Part shown: positions 41,439-51,955 of the stretch, piece by piece
Layout: every line of letters starts with the position of its first letter
Position numbering within the stretch: the first letter of the stretch is position 1
From: Bradyrhizobium sp. 1
Lineage (GTDB): Bacteria > Pseudomonadota > Alphaproteobacteria > Rhizobiales > Xanthobacteraceae
Direction of reading: 5' to 3'
Length of the DNA: 64,000 bases
Assembly: GCF_023073315.1 (NCBI RefSeq)
Contig: NZ_JADPJH010000034.1
Span: 124,001 to 188,000 of the forward strand
The notes under the pieces: generated by a model
What the model saw: only the letters and a program-made list of their open reading frames with translations
Told to the model about the DNA's origin: nothing
Database searches by the model: none
Translations under genes and position numbers: made by a program

Positions 41439-42836
41439 CTACATCGCCTTGACGATGCTCTCGGTGACCTTCTTGGCGTCGCCGAGCAGCATCATGGTGT
41501 TGTCGCGATAAAACAGCGGATTGTCGATGCCCGCATAGCCCGAAGCGAGCGAGCGCTTGATGAACATCACGGTGCCGGCCTTCCAGACCTGGAGCACCGG
41601 CATGCCGTAGATCGGCGAGGTCTTGTCGTCTTCGGCGGCCGGATTGGTGACGTCGTTGGCGCCGATCACGAAGGCGATGTCGGCCTGCGCGAACTCGGAG
41701 TTGATGTCCTCGAGCTCGAACACCTCGTCATAGGGCACGTTGGCTTCGGCAAGCAGCACGTTCATGTGGCCGGGCATGCGGCCCGCGACCGGATGAATGG
41801 CGTACTTCACCTCGACGCCTTCCTTCTTCAGGATGTCGCCCATTTCGCGCAGCGCATGCTGGGCTTGCGCCACCGCCATGCCGTAGCCGGGCACGATGAT
41901 GACCTTCTGGGCGTTCTTCATGATGAAGGCGGCATCGTCGGCCGAGCCGAGCTTGACGGGCTTCTGCTCGGCACTGCCGCCGCCGGCCGCCGCGGTCTCG
42001 CCGCCGAAGCCGCCGAGGATGACCGAGATGAAGGACCGGTTCATCGCGTGGCACATGATGTAGGACAGGATCGCGCCGGACGAGCCCACCAGCGCGCCGG
42101 TGATGATCAGCGCGGAATTGCCGAGCGTGAAGCCGATGCCCGCGGCCGCCCAGCCGGAGTAAGAATTCAGCATCGAGATCACGACCGGCATGTCGGCGCC
42201 GCCGATCGGGATGATCATGAGCACGCCGAGCGCCAGCGCGATGATGACGATCAGCCAGAAGTCCAGCGCGCTGCCCGACATCACGAGACCGACGATGAAG
42301 ACGACGAGCAGAACGGCAAGCACGATATTGATGATGTGACGGAACGGCAGGATGATCGGCGATCCGCTCATGCGCGCGGACAGCTTCAGGAACGCGATCA
42401 CCGAGCCGGTGAAGGTCAGCGCACCGATGGCGACGCCGAGCGACATCTCGACCAGGCTCTGCGGATGGATGTTGCCGGGGGTGCCGATGTCGAAGGCCTC
42501 GGGCGCGTAGAACGCGCCGGCGGCGACCAGCACCGCGGCCATGCCGACCAGCGAGTGGAAGGCGGCGACCAGCTCCGGCATCGACGTCATCGGCACGCGG
42601 CGGGCGATCACCGCGCCGATGCTGCCGCCGATGGCGATACCGAGAATCACGAGGATCCAGGCGACGCCGTCCGCCGGCGGATGACTGGCGAGCGTGGTCG
42701 CGACCGCGATCCCCATGCCGATCATGCCGAACAAATTACCCTGGCGCGACGAAGCCGGGCTCGACAGCCCGCGCAGCGACAGGATGAACAGCACTCCCGC
42801 CACGAGATACAAAAATGCAGAGAGGTTGGCGCTCAT
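41439..42836 (-). CDS. pntB: NAD(P) transhydrogenase subunit beta
   Basis: This 465-residue subunit has an N-terminal membrane domain of about nine helices and a C-terminal NADP-binding domain III with VIIVPGYGMAVAQAQHALREM and FVIGANDVTNPAAEDDKTSPIYGMPVL. Together with PntAA and PntAB it couples proton entry to the reduction of NADP by NADH at the inner membrane. It is the third gene of a three-gene pnt set. Confidence 0.95.
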   Translation of the reverse strand: MSANLSAFLYLVAGVLFILSLRGLSSPASSRQGNLFGMIGMGIAVATTLASHPPADGVAWILVILGIAIGGSIGAVIARRVPMTSMPELVAAFHSLVGMAAVLVAAGAFYAPEAFDIGTPGNIHPQSLVEMSLGVAIGALTFTGSVIAFLKLSARMSGSPIILPFRHIINIVLAVLLVVFIVGLVMSGSALDFWLIVIIALALGVLMIIPIGGADMPVVISMLNSYSGWAAAGIGFTLGNSALIITGALVGSSGAILSYIMCHAMNRSFISVILGGFGGETAAAGGGSAEQKPVKLGSADDAAFIMKNAQKVIIVPGYGMAVAQAQHALREMGDILKKEGVEVKYAIHPVAGRMPGHMNVLLAEANVPYDEVFELEDINSEFAQADIAFVIGANDVTNPAAEDDKTSPIYGMPVLQVWKAGTVMFIKRSLASGYAGIDNPLFYRDNTMMLLGDAKKVTESIVKAM

Positions 42837-42875
42837 CTCAGGTCCCCATTGATCCCTTCAGCCCGAGGTGGCCGC

Positions 42876-43193
42876 TTACTTCGACTTCTTCTTGTACATC
42901 GCCAGCATGCGCTGGGTGACAAGGAAGCCGCCGAAGATGTTCACGCAGGCAAAGATGAGCGCGATGAAGCCGAAGCCCCGCGCCCAGCCAGAGCCGCTCG
43001 AAACCATGCCGACGCCGACCGCGAGCAGCGCACCGACCACGATCACCGAGGAGATCGCGTTGGTCACGCTCATCAGCGGCGTATGCAGCGCAGGGGTCAC
43101 CGACCACACCACGAAATAACCGACGAAAACGGCGAGAACGAAAATCGACAGCCGGAAGACGAAGGGATCGACGACCTGTGCAACATGCTCCAT
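42876..43193 (-). CDS. pntAB: NAD(P) transhydrogenase subunit alpha, membrane part
   Basis: This 105-residue protein is the separate membrane part of the alpha subunit, with three helices and the typical VSSGSGWARGFGFIALIFACVNIFGGFLVTQRML ending. In enterobacteria this part is fused to PntA; the split form is normal in alphaproteobacteria. It lies 11 bp after pntAA and 39 bp before pntB. Confidence 0.93.
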   Translation of the reverse strand: MEHVAQVVDPFVFRLSIFVLAVFVGYFVVWSVTPALHTPLMSVTNAISSVIVVGALLAVGVGMVSSGSGWARGFGFIALIFACVNIFGGFLVTQRMLAMYKKKSK

Positions 43194-43204
43194 GGCGGCT
43201 CTCC

Positions 43205-44332
43205 TTAAACCTTGGGCTGGAAGTTCGGGTGGATGACGGCGCCGTCTTTCGTCAGCGCGGTCGCCTTGACGAGCTCATCGTCCCAGTTCACCGCCAGCGA
43301 TTTGTTGGCCTTGTCGACCATCGTTTCGATGAAGTTGAACAAATTGCGCGCGTAGAGGCTGGAGGCCGACGCCGCGACGCGGCCGGCGACATTGGTGTAG
43401 CCGACGATCTTGATGCCATCGACCTCGGCGACCTCGCCCGGCCTTGCGCCCTCGACGTTGCCGCCGCGCTCGACGGCGAGATCGACCAGTACCGAACCCG
43501 GCTTCATCGACTTGACCATCTCGGCCGAGACGAGCTTCGGCGCGGGCCGACCCGGAATCAGCGCGGTGGTGATGACAATGTCCTGCTTCTTGATGTGCTC
43601 GGCGGTAAGCGCGGCCTGCTTGGCCTGGTATTCTTTCGACATTTCCTTGGCATAACCGCCGGCGGTCTGTGCGTTCTTGAACTCCTCGTCCTCGACGGCG
43701 AGGAATTTCGCACCGAGCGATTCCACCTGCTCCTTGGTCGCAGGCCGCACGTCGGTCGCGGTGACGACGGCGCCGAGACGGCGCGCCGTTGCGATCGCCT
43801 GCAGACCGGCAACGCCGACGCCCATCACGAACACTCTTGCGGCGGGCACGGTGCCGGCGGCGGTCATCATCATCGGGAAAGCGCGGCCGAAGGCCTCGGC
43901 GCCCTCGATCACGGCGCGGTAGCCGGCAAGGTTGGCCTGCGAGGACAGCACGTCCATCACCTGCGCGCGCGTGATGCGCGGCATCAATTCCATCGCGAAG
44001 GCGGAGACGCCGGCATCGGCGATCGTCTTCAGCGCCGCCTCGTTGCCATAGGGGTCCATGATGGCGATGACGAGCGCGCCGCGCTTGTACTGCGAAAGCT
44101 CGGAGGCCTCCGGGCGCTTCACCTTGATGATGATGTCGGCGTCCTTCAGCGCGTCGGCGCTGACGGTGGCGCCCACGGCGGTGAATTCGGAATCCGGCAG
44201 GCCCGACTTGAGGCCGGCGCCCGGCTCAATGGCGATCTCGGCGCCCAGCGCCTTGAATTTCTTCACCGTATCAGGCGAAGCGGCAACGCGCGGCTCCGAC
44301 GGATCGATTTCCTTGGCAACGGCGATCTTCAT
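43205..44332 (-). CDS. pntAA: NAD(P) transhydrogenase subunit alpha, NAD-binding part
   Basis: This 375-residue soluble subunit starts KIAVAKEIDPSEPRVAASPDTVKKF, the alanine-dehydrogenase/PNT N-terminal domain. It has the NAD fold VFVMGVGVAGLQAIATARRLGA near 165-186 and a C-terminal stretch that ends at the split point before the membrane part. It binds NADH and passes hydride to NADP in PntB. The ATG at 44332 is chosen at the family start. It is the first pnt gene; the aa3 oxidase subunit IV gene is 140 bp upstream on the same strand. Confidence 0.95.
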   Translation of the reverse strand: MKIAVAKEIDPSEPRVAASPDTVKKFKALGAEIAIEPGAGLKSGLPDSEFTAVGATVSADALKDADIIIKVKRPEASELSQYKRGALVIAIMDPYGNEAALKTIADAGVSAFAMELMPRITRAQVMDVLSSQANLAGYRAVIEGAEAFGRAFPMMMTAAGTVPAARVFVMGVGVAGLQAIATARRLGAVVTATDVRPATKEQVESLGAKFLAVEDEEFKNAQTAGGYAKEMSKEYQAKQAALTAEHIKKQDIVITTALIPGRPAPKLVSAEMVKSMKPGSVLVDLAVERGGNVEGARPGEVAEVDGIKIVGYTNVAGRVAASASSLYARNLFNFIETMVDKANKSLAVNWDDELVKATALTKDGAVIHPNFQPKV

Positions 44333-44472
44333 AGGCCCTCCGGCGACGCGGGCAAAAACGCGCACGCGAACTTAGCGTCACTCCCGCAACGTTGGATACC
44401 GGTTTTTGGAACCGGCTTGTATGCAAATTTTATAAGCAGCCGCCGGCGCTGGCGGATGCGGCAGGCGATGGA

Positions 44473-44625
44473 TCAGGTCAGGAAGATCGCCATCAGGATG
44501 ACGATGAGCGCGACCGAGGCTGTTCCGTACTTCACCAGCTTGATGAAGCCCTCATAGGTCTGCTCGTGGGCAACATAGTCGTTGCCGTCAGCCGTGGTGT
44601 ACGCCACTTCGCTATGGTCAGCCAT
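44473..44625 (-). CDS. aa3-type cytochrome c oxidase subunit IV
   Basis: This very short gene encodes 50 residues: ADHSEVAYTTADGNDYVAHEQTYEGF, then one membrane helix VKYGTASVALIVILMAIFL. The phrase DYxxHExTYxGFxxLxK before a single helix is the mark of the bacterial aa3 oxidase subunit IV family (COX4_pro_2). The start ATG at 44625 follows GGGGACAATCC. It should sit in the inner membrane with the terminal oxidase, whose main genes are elsewhere. It lies upstream of pntAA and could share its promoter. Confidence 0.88.
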   Translation of the reverse strand: MADHSEVAYTTADGNDYVAHEQTYEGFIKLVKYGTASVALIVILMAIFLT

Positions 44626-44849
44626 GGATTGTCCCCAGTCGCAAGTCGAATTCTTGGGCTGGGATACCTTAATCCTTCGGGCAGGGCAACGGCAGGCAGA
44701 CGCGGTTTTGCCGCAAATCGGGTCATTTGGAATTCCGATTGGCGGGAAGCCTGGACACCTTCCCGATGGTCGTGATGGTCCGGGCTGGGGCCTGTCGGCA
44801 ACCCGACTGCGACCAACTCGTCGCCCGTCAAATAGCTGGACCGCGCACC

Positions 44850-47800
44850 CTAAGGCTGCCCGACGGAATTTTGCTGCAGATCGAGGAGACCCAGCGCGGC
44901 TCGAACCCTTGCGATCGGCTCACCGCCATCGTCGCTGAACTTCTTTCGCACGCACCCACCGTCATTGTCTCGGACGGACAGCTCGTCGAGGCCGGCGAGG
45001 AACCGATGGGTCATGTGAAAACCGAGAGCCCGATAGACCTCGAACTGTTCCTCGGAGAAGAACTGGTCACCTGTGGACTCGTGCGGGAAACGCTCGTAGC
45101 GCCGCGCATAGTCGCGAATGTAGTCGTTCTCATCTCCTGTGAGCGATGATTTGATGTAGACGAGGTGGCCGGTCTGGCCCCCGCCATAGTCGATCGTGCC
45201 GATCGCGACGTGCGGACCGTGGGACGCTTCGGGCGCCGGCGTCGGAGCCTTGCCGGCGTTGCATGCCATCCAGCCCAGCGTGCAGTTGCGGATCGGCGAC
45301 CACGGCAAATCGATCAGGACGCCGAGGTCGATGCGCGCATACCTTTGCAGCGTCACCAGCGAGGAGAAGTTCATCGGGGCATCTGCCTCCGCATCCACCG
45401 CAATGATGACCTTGCAGCGGCGCCGCAACAGCTCGTAGATGCCGAGATTCTCGATATGGCCACCGTCGGTCAAATAGACGGCATCGCTGTTCTCGTAGAG
45501 CCGGCCCGAAATTTCCGACCAGAGATAGAACGGCGACGGTCTTCGCCGCCCCTCCCCGCCCTCTCCGTTCCTTTCGGCGTAACGCGGATTCCTGAGCCAG
45601 AAGCCGAGACGCACGTTGAGGAGCGCCAGGGTCGGGGTCAGCGCACGGATGGAATCCGATCCCATGTTGGACGAGGCCGCCGCACCCGAGATCGCCAGCG
45701 CCGTCGCCAGATCGAGGCCGCGATCGCCGCTCTCGAATTTCAGCGTCGAAGCGTAACCGGTCGCCTCGCTGCCCACGCACAGCGGTGCGAACACGAAGAA
45801 ATCGGCGTTGCGTCCCCTGCGATTGGCGAAATCGGAGCCCTGGATGTTCAGCGCTGTGTTAATGAGGTGATAGGGAGCATGAAGCTTGCCATGGGCGCAG
45901 AGGGAGCTGAGCTTGAGATCGTCCAGAGGCTCGAGGTCTCGTCCCTGATCGATGCTGGCGACGTTCGGTTTCGGCTTGAGGCGGACGTCCGCAGCGCCCG
46001 AATGCTCGTTTTGCCGCAGCGGCTTGAACAGGAACGCCTTGCTCAGGCGGTCCCGATAGAGACGGTGCAGCGAGTTGGCATTCGGCGCGAGACACCATGA
46101 TCCGCGAAACAGCACGATTGCGACCACCAGATACAGTGCTATCACCGACCAGCGCACGTTCACATCGATCTTCGGTTTGACCGCGTCGATCGTGGGGCCG
46201 AGGCCGAGCCGGCGAAGCCCGGAGGATATGGTGCCAGCGGCCGAGTTCACCCATCCCGGCGCATGCTTGATCTGCTCACCTTCCCGGCTTGCTTTCGTAT
46301 GGGTGCGCCTCGTCCTCGTGCGCTTGATCTCGGCGTTCAGCGTGCCCGTCTCAGAATCGAACTGCAGCTTGCCCGCAAGGTGGGGCGTCGATCTCTTGAC
46401 CGTGTCGACCTGGTCCGGCAAGGGCCATTCGACCGCGTTCTCGCAAACGCGCTTTTGCAAGGGCCTGTCGTTCGTGATGCCCCAGAACGTCAGATAGAGA
46501 TAGGTGATCCAGATCAGCAGCGGCAACGCGGCGCCGGCGATCCAGATCGCCAGATTGGCCGAGTGGGCAAGCACGATCGCCAGCAGGTTGGACGTTCCCT
46601 TTCCTTTCAGCAGGTCCGCAAACTGCTGCCTGAACAGGGTGACGGCGGCGGCAATCGGCGCGGTAATGGCAGCCAGAGATTTCAGCCATGTCACGGCGAC
46701 GCCCGCGACGACGCCGAGCCCGCCGTCCGAGGCTGCGTCCGCATTGTCGAACATCTCGGCGATCATGAACGGCTGAAACTCGAAGAAGGCGATCAGGAAG
46801 AGCAGCACGAGATAGGTCGCGGCTATGGTCGGCAGGCGACTGAACAGGACCGCGCCTGCGCCGTTGTCCTGCTGCGTTCTGAGACCGCGGAACTCCTGCA
46901 GCCTGTTCGCCGGAAGGTACGATCGCCAGATCGCCCACCAGAAGAACATCACGAGTCCCGCGATGCCCGCGGTGAGCGTGAGGCCGAAATGATCGACCGG
47001 CATGAACCGCGCCAGATCGCAGATCAGCCCCAGCGTGAACGCGACGCCCGCGACATAGGCGAGCAACTCCCGACGATCCCGTCTGATGTCGTCAAAGACA
47101 TCGCCATATTGCCGGCACGGTGGCCCGTAGCGGTAGCGACTGAGGCCGAGGATCGCCCCAGCAAGCAGCGCGCCTATCAAAGTGAAGGCGCCGAACCAGC
47201 CGGAAATCCAATGCAGCCGGTCGCAATCGTTGTTGAGCGACACGCCGAAGACATTCGCCGCATAGAGCGCCGACCGGGCCGGATTGGAGATGATGGTGAT
47301 GATGGCCAGCATCAGAACGATCGGCAGGGTGAGACCGATGTTGGCCACCAGCCCACGAACCACGATGCCAAGACCGGTCAAAAGATCGCGCGCACCGGCC
47401 GGGACGAGGTAGTTCGAATAGTTGCGGATGTGACCGACCTCGGGCGTATCGCTGACCTCGTTGGCCTTTGCGCTCTTCGCGCCGGGATTGGGCGGCTGAC
47501 CGAATACGAAGCGCTTTCCAACCGTCATCGTCGCCGTCAGCGAACTGCCGATATAGCCGCCGCCGGACACGGTGGAGAGGTAGTCGATCCGCTTGATGAC
47601 GTCGTGATGGTTCAGCGCTTGGAGCACGCCGAGACAAACGGCGGAAGATCGAATGCCGCCACCCGAGAGCGAGAGACCAACGACGTCGATGATCTGCCCG
47701 GGCTTGAGCTGCTCCGTGTCGATCCGGCGCTCGGGCTCCCGACGCGTGTTGATGGCTTCGATCTCACACTTGATGAGATCGTGGTGTTTCTCGCCCCAGG

Positions 47801-47867
47801 GCCGAAAATCAACAATACCCGCGCGCGGCGCATGATCGTCGCCAGGGGCGCGCGCCTGTTCGGCCAT
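44850..47867 (-). CDS. Large membrane patatin-like phospholipase
   Basis: This 1005-residue protein has the patatin pieces in order, but far apart. The oxyanion loop SLSGGGIRSS is at 66-75, the nucleophile elbow STVSGG has Ser101, and the Asp of the dyad is D801 in YLTDGGHIENLG. Between them lie about eight membrane helices (roughly 150-480 and 570-610) and a basic linker with KRTRTRRTHTKAS. After D801 the fold continues with CKVIIAVDAEAD and ends in a region with DQFFSEEQFEVYRALG. It should cut acyl chains from lipids at a membrane. No neighbour on the same strand is close, so it is probably a single-gene unit. Confidence 0.87.
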   Translation of the reverse strand: MAEQARAPGDDHAPRAGIVDFRPWGEKHHDLIKCEIEAINTRREPERRIDTEQLKPGQIIDVVGLSLSGGGIRSSAVCLGVLQALNHHDVIKRIDYLSTVSGGGYIGSSLTATMTVGKRFVFGQPPNPGAKSAKANEVSDTPEVGHIRNYSNYLVPAGARDLLTGLGIVVRGLVANIGLTLPIVLMLAIITIISNPARSALYAANVFGVSLNNDCDRLHWISGWFGAFTLIGALLAGAILGLSRYRYGPPCRQYGDVFDDIRRDRRELLAYVAGVAFTLGLICDLARFMPVDHFGLTLTAGIAGLVMFFWWAIWRSYLPANRLQEFRGLRTQQDNGAGAVLFSRLPTIAATYLVLLFLIAFFEFQPFMIAEMFDNADAASDGGLGVVAGVAVTWLKSLAAITAPIAAAVTLFRQQFADLLKGKGTSNLLAIVLAHSANLAIWIAGAALPLLIWITYLYLTFWGITNDRPLQKRVCENAVEWPLPDQVDTVKRSTPHLAGKLQFDSETGTLNAEIKRTRTRRTHTKASREGEQIKHAPGWVNSAAGTISSGLRRLGLGPTIDAVKPKIDVNVRWSVIALYLVVAIVLFRGSWCLAPNANSLHRLYRDRLSKAFLFKPLRQNEHSGAADVRLKPKPNVASIDQGRDLEPLDDLKLSSLCAHGKLHAPYHLINTALNIQGSDFANRRGRNADFFVFAPLCVGSEATGYASTLKFESGDRGLDLATALAISGAAASSNMGSDSIRALTPTLALLNVRLGFWLRNPRYAERNGEGGEGRRRPSPFYLWSEISGRLYENSDAVYLTDGGHIENLGIYELLRRRCKVIIAVDAEADAPMNFSSLVTLQRYARIDLGVLIDLPWSPIRNCTLGWMACNAGKAPTPAPEASHGPHVAIGTIDYGGGQTGHLVYIKSSLTGDENDYIRDYARRYERFPHESTGDQFFSEEQFEVYRALGFHMTHRFLAGLDELSVRDNDGGCVRKKFSDDGGEPIARVRAALGLLDLQQNSVGQP

Positions 47868-48057
47868 CCTCGCCTCCCTTGAGGCACAGGCCTAAATCAA
47901 TCAGTAGCTGCAATATAAAGGGCCGGTGCCGTCCAGATTAGTCTTGCAGACGGCACAAACGTTCAATCCAACGTAGCAGGATTTCCAAAACCCATCCTGG
48001 GCGTCACCAAAAACTCGGCGGAATGGCGACACAGAGCAGGCAGGACCCGCCGCTGCC

Positions 48058-49983
48058 TCAGCCCATCGCTTCCAGCTCGTCGATCATGCCCGCGATGACC
48101 GAGAGACCGCCGTCCCAGAACTTCGGATCCTTGGCATCGAGCCCGAACGGCCGCAGCAGCTCGGAATAGTGCTTGGTGCCGCCGGCGGCGAGCATGTCGA
48201 GATAGCGCTCGGCAAAGCCCTCGGCCGCGTTCTCGTAGACGGCGTAGAGCGAGTTCACGAGGCAATCACCGAACGCGTAAGCGTAGACATAGAACGGCGA
48301 ATGGATGAAGTGCGGGATGTACATCCAGTAATTCTCATAGCCCGCCTTGATCTCGATCGCGGGACCTAAGCTCTCGCCCTGCACCGACAGCCAGATCTCG
48401 CCAAGCCGCGTCGCGGTCAGCTCGCCGTTCTTGCGCTCGGTGTGGACCGCGCGCTCGAACGAATAGAACGCGATCTGCCGCACCACCGTGTTGATCATGT
48501 CCTCGACCTTGCCGGCGAGCAACGCCTGACGCTGCTTCGGGCTCTTGGTCTGCGCGAGCAATCGGCGGAAGGTCAGCATCTCGCCGAACACGCTCGCGGT
48601 CTCCGCCAGCGTCAACGGTGTCGGCGCCATCAGCGCGCCGTTCTTGGCCGCCAGCACCTGGTGCACGCCATGGCCGAGCTCATGCGCCAGCGTCATCACG
48701 TCGCGCGGCTTGCCCTGGTAGTTCATCAGCACGTAGGGGTGCGCCGACGGCGTGGTCGGATGCGAGAACGCGCCCGGCGCCTTGCCCGGACGCACCGGCG
48801 CATCGATCCAGCGATCGGTGAAGAAGCGCTCGGCAATGTCGGCCATGTCAGGTGAGAAGCCGCGATAGGCCGTCAGCACCATGTTGCGTGCATCGGGCCA
48901 GCCGATCACATCGGTCGCGGCAAAGGGCAGCGGCGCGTTGCGGTCCCAGTAAGCGAGCCGCTTCTTGCCGAACCACTTCGCCTTCAGGGCGTAATAGCGA
49001 TGCGACAGCTTTGGATAGGCCGCGCGGACCGAAGCGACCAATGCATCCACCACCTCGCGCTCGACGCGATTGCTCAGATGCCGGGAATCCGCAACGTCCT
49101 GAAAACCACGCCAATTGTCGGAGATGTCCTTGTCCTTGGCGAGCGTGTTGGTGATCAGCGCGAAGGTGCGCTCATTGGCCTTGAAAGTTTTTGCCAGAGC
49201 TTCGGCGGCGGCCTTGCGCTTGGCACCGTCACGGTCCTGCAGGAAATTGAGCGTCGGCTCGATCGCGAGTTCCTTGGCCCCGACCTTGAAGCGCAGGCCG
49301 GAGATGGTCTGGTCGAACAGCCGGTTGAAGGCGGAATAGCCGGTCTGCGACTTCTCCAGGAACAGCTGCTCGAGCTTGTCGTCGAGCTGATACGGCTTCT
49401 CCTTGCGCAGATCCTCGATCCAGGGACGGTAGTGCGCCAACTCCGGCGCCTGCATCGCGCGGTTCAAAATATCGTCATCGACGCGATTGAGCTCGAGCGC
49501 GAAGAACAACAAATGCGTGGACGCATCCGTCAATTGCTCGGACACATCGCCGTAAAACTTTGAAATCGCAGGGTCCACGCTGTCGCCGGCGTGAACGAGA
49601 CCGGCATAGGAGCCGAGACGGCCGGCCAGATCGTCGATCGCCTCATAGCGTCGCACGGCCTGCGCGAGCCATTTTCCGCCATTTTCGTTTGCTGTTCCTG
49701 TCGCGAGCTTGCCCTTGAAGTCCGTCTCGAACGCGACGCAATCGGCATCCATCTTTGCGAGATCGCGCGCCACTTCCGGCGCATCGATCCCGGAATAGAG
49801 ATCGGCCAGGTTCCACTCCGGAAGCTTGCCGGTCTTGCTCGCGGGCTTGGTGGAGGGTTTTGCCTTGGTGGCGGATTTCTTGACGGCGGATTGCTTGGTG
49901 GCTGGCTTGCGGAGAGCGGGCTTCTTCAAGGCAGACTTCTTGAGAACAGACTTCGTGAGAGCAGATTTGGAGCGCGAATTCAT
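48058..49983 (-). CDS. pepF: M3 family oligoendopeptidase (PepF type) with basic tail
   Basis: This 641-residue zinc peptidase has HELGH of the HExxH motif near residue 430 (LAHELGHGVHQ) and the later Glu helix characteristic of M3 clan members. Its C-terminal part has YMYIPHFIHSPFYVYAYAFGDCLV, a PepF-type motif. PepF cuts oligopeptides of about 7 to 17 residues in the cytoplasm. The first 50 residues are highly unusual: a Lys/Ala/Ser/Pro repeat (KSALTKSVLKKSALKKPAL and onward) like a histone H1 tail. The start is at 49983; a later start near the end of the tail is possible but has no obvious ribosome-binding site. Confidence 0.92.
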   Translation of the reverse strand: MNSRSKSALTKSVLKKSALKKPALRKPATKQSAVKKSATKAKPSTKPASKTGKLPEWNLADLYSGIDAPEVARDLAKMDADCVAFETDFKGKLATGTANENGGKWLAQAVRRYEAIDDLAGRLGSYAGLVHAGDSVDPAISKFYGDVSEQLTDASTHLLFFALELNRVDDDILNRAMQAPELAHYRPWIEDLRKEKPYQLDDKLEQLFLEKSQTGYSAFNRLFDQTISGLRFKVGAKELAIEPTLNFLQDRDGAKRKAAAEALAKTFKANERTFALITNTLAKDKDISDNWRGFQDVADSRHLSNRVEREVVDALVASVRAAYPKLSHRYYALKAKWFGKKRLAYWDRNAPLPFAATDVIGWPDARNMVLTAYRGFSPDMADIAERFFTDRWIDAPVRPGKAPGAFSHPTTPSAHPYVLMNYQGKPRDVMTLAHELGHGVHQVLAAKNGALMAPTPLTLAETASVFGEMLTFRRLLAQTKSPKQRQALLAGKVEDMINTVVRQIAFYSFERAVHTERKNGELTATRLGEIWLSVQGESLGPAIEIKAGYENYWMYIPHFIHSPFYVYAYAFGDCLVNSLYAVYENAAEGFAERYLDMLAAGGTKHYSELLRPFGLDAKDPKFWDGGLSVIAGMIDELEAMG

Positions 49984-50110
49984 TGTGTGGGAAACCTGTG
50001 TTCAACAATCGCGACGGCGGGCAGGGGCATCAAGGTTTAAGAGTGCGTTAATCGGCTTCGGCCAGAGTGCCCCGATTCGAGACAGATAGTAGTAGCGTGC
50101 GGGGAACACC

Positions 50111-51607
<1,497 letters not shown>

Positions 51608-51955
51608 GCCTCATGCGAACGGAGGTTCGCGCGACGCCTGCGGGACGGTCGTAAGCCGTTCGCATGACGGCAGAATTCGACCGCGACTTGAACCGTGACA
51701 TGGAAGTGACAGACAGAGGGAAAAGCGCGTGGTGCAACCGCACAATCCGTTGCCAAGAGGCTCTCTTGAAGTCAGTTTGTCGTGAGTTGCCCCGGGTAGC
51801 GCTGGCTGCGAAATCGGGGCCTGTATATCGTCTGCGTAAGAATCGTTGCGTGCAGGCGTGCAACTTTCAAGAGGCCGGCGCGATTTAGCCGAAGCTCAAT
51901 AGGCGATAACGAAAGCTGTTCCACGAGGGACAGTTCACCCGAGGGGTGCGACACA
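51608..51955. other. 348-bp gap holding a 12-bp inverted repeat
   Basis: I see no convincing gene. A perfect inverted repeat TCATGCGAACGG (51611-51622) / CCGTTCGCATGA (51656-51667) begins 4 bp after the regulator stop. It could be the transcript-end hairpin of the regulator gene, with a 33-nt loop, or an operator. The right part holds the promoter of the L,D-transpeptidase; a purine-rich GAGGGGTGCG lies just before its start. An open frame at 51664-51888 has no family similarity and poor codon character. Confidence 0.55.

Noticed and set aside
39920..41452. 510-residue open frame opposite chaA and the hydrolase
   Set aside because: It crosses two well-supported minus-strand genes and their gap, and has shadow-type composition.
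41391..43208. 605-residue open frame opposite the pnt genes
   Set aside because: Very rich in His/Asp/Arg and covers two conserved transhydrogenase genes.
46263..47882. 539-residue open frame opposite the patatin-like gene
   Set aside because: Arg/Asp/His-rich with no membrane helices or motifs; the minus-strand gene explains the region.
51664..51888. 74-residue plus-strand frame before the L,D-transpeptidase
   Set aside because: No ribosome-binding site, family similarity or typical codon use; it overlaps an inverted repeat arm.
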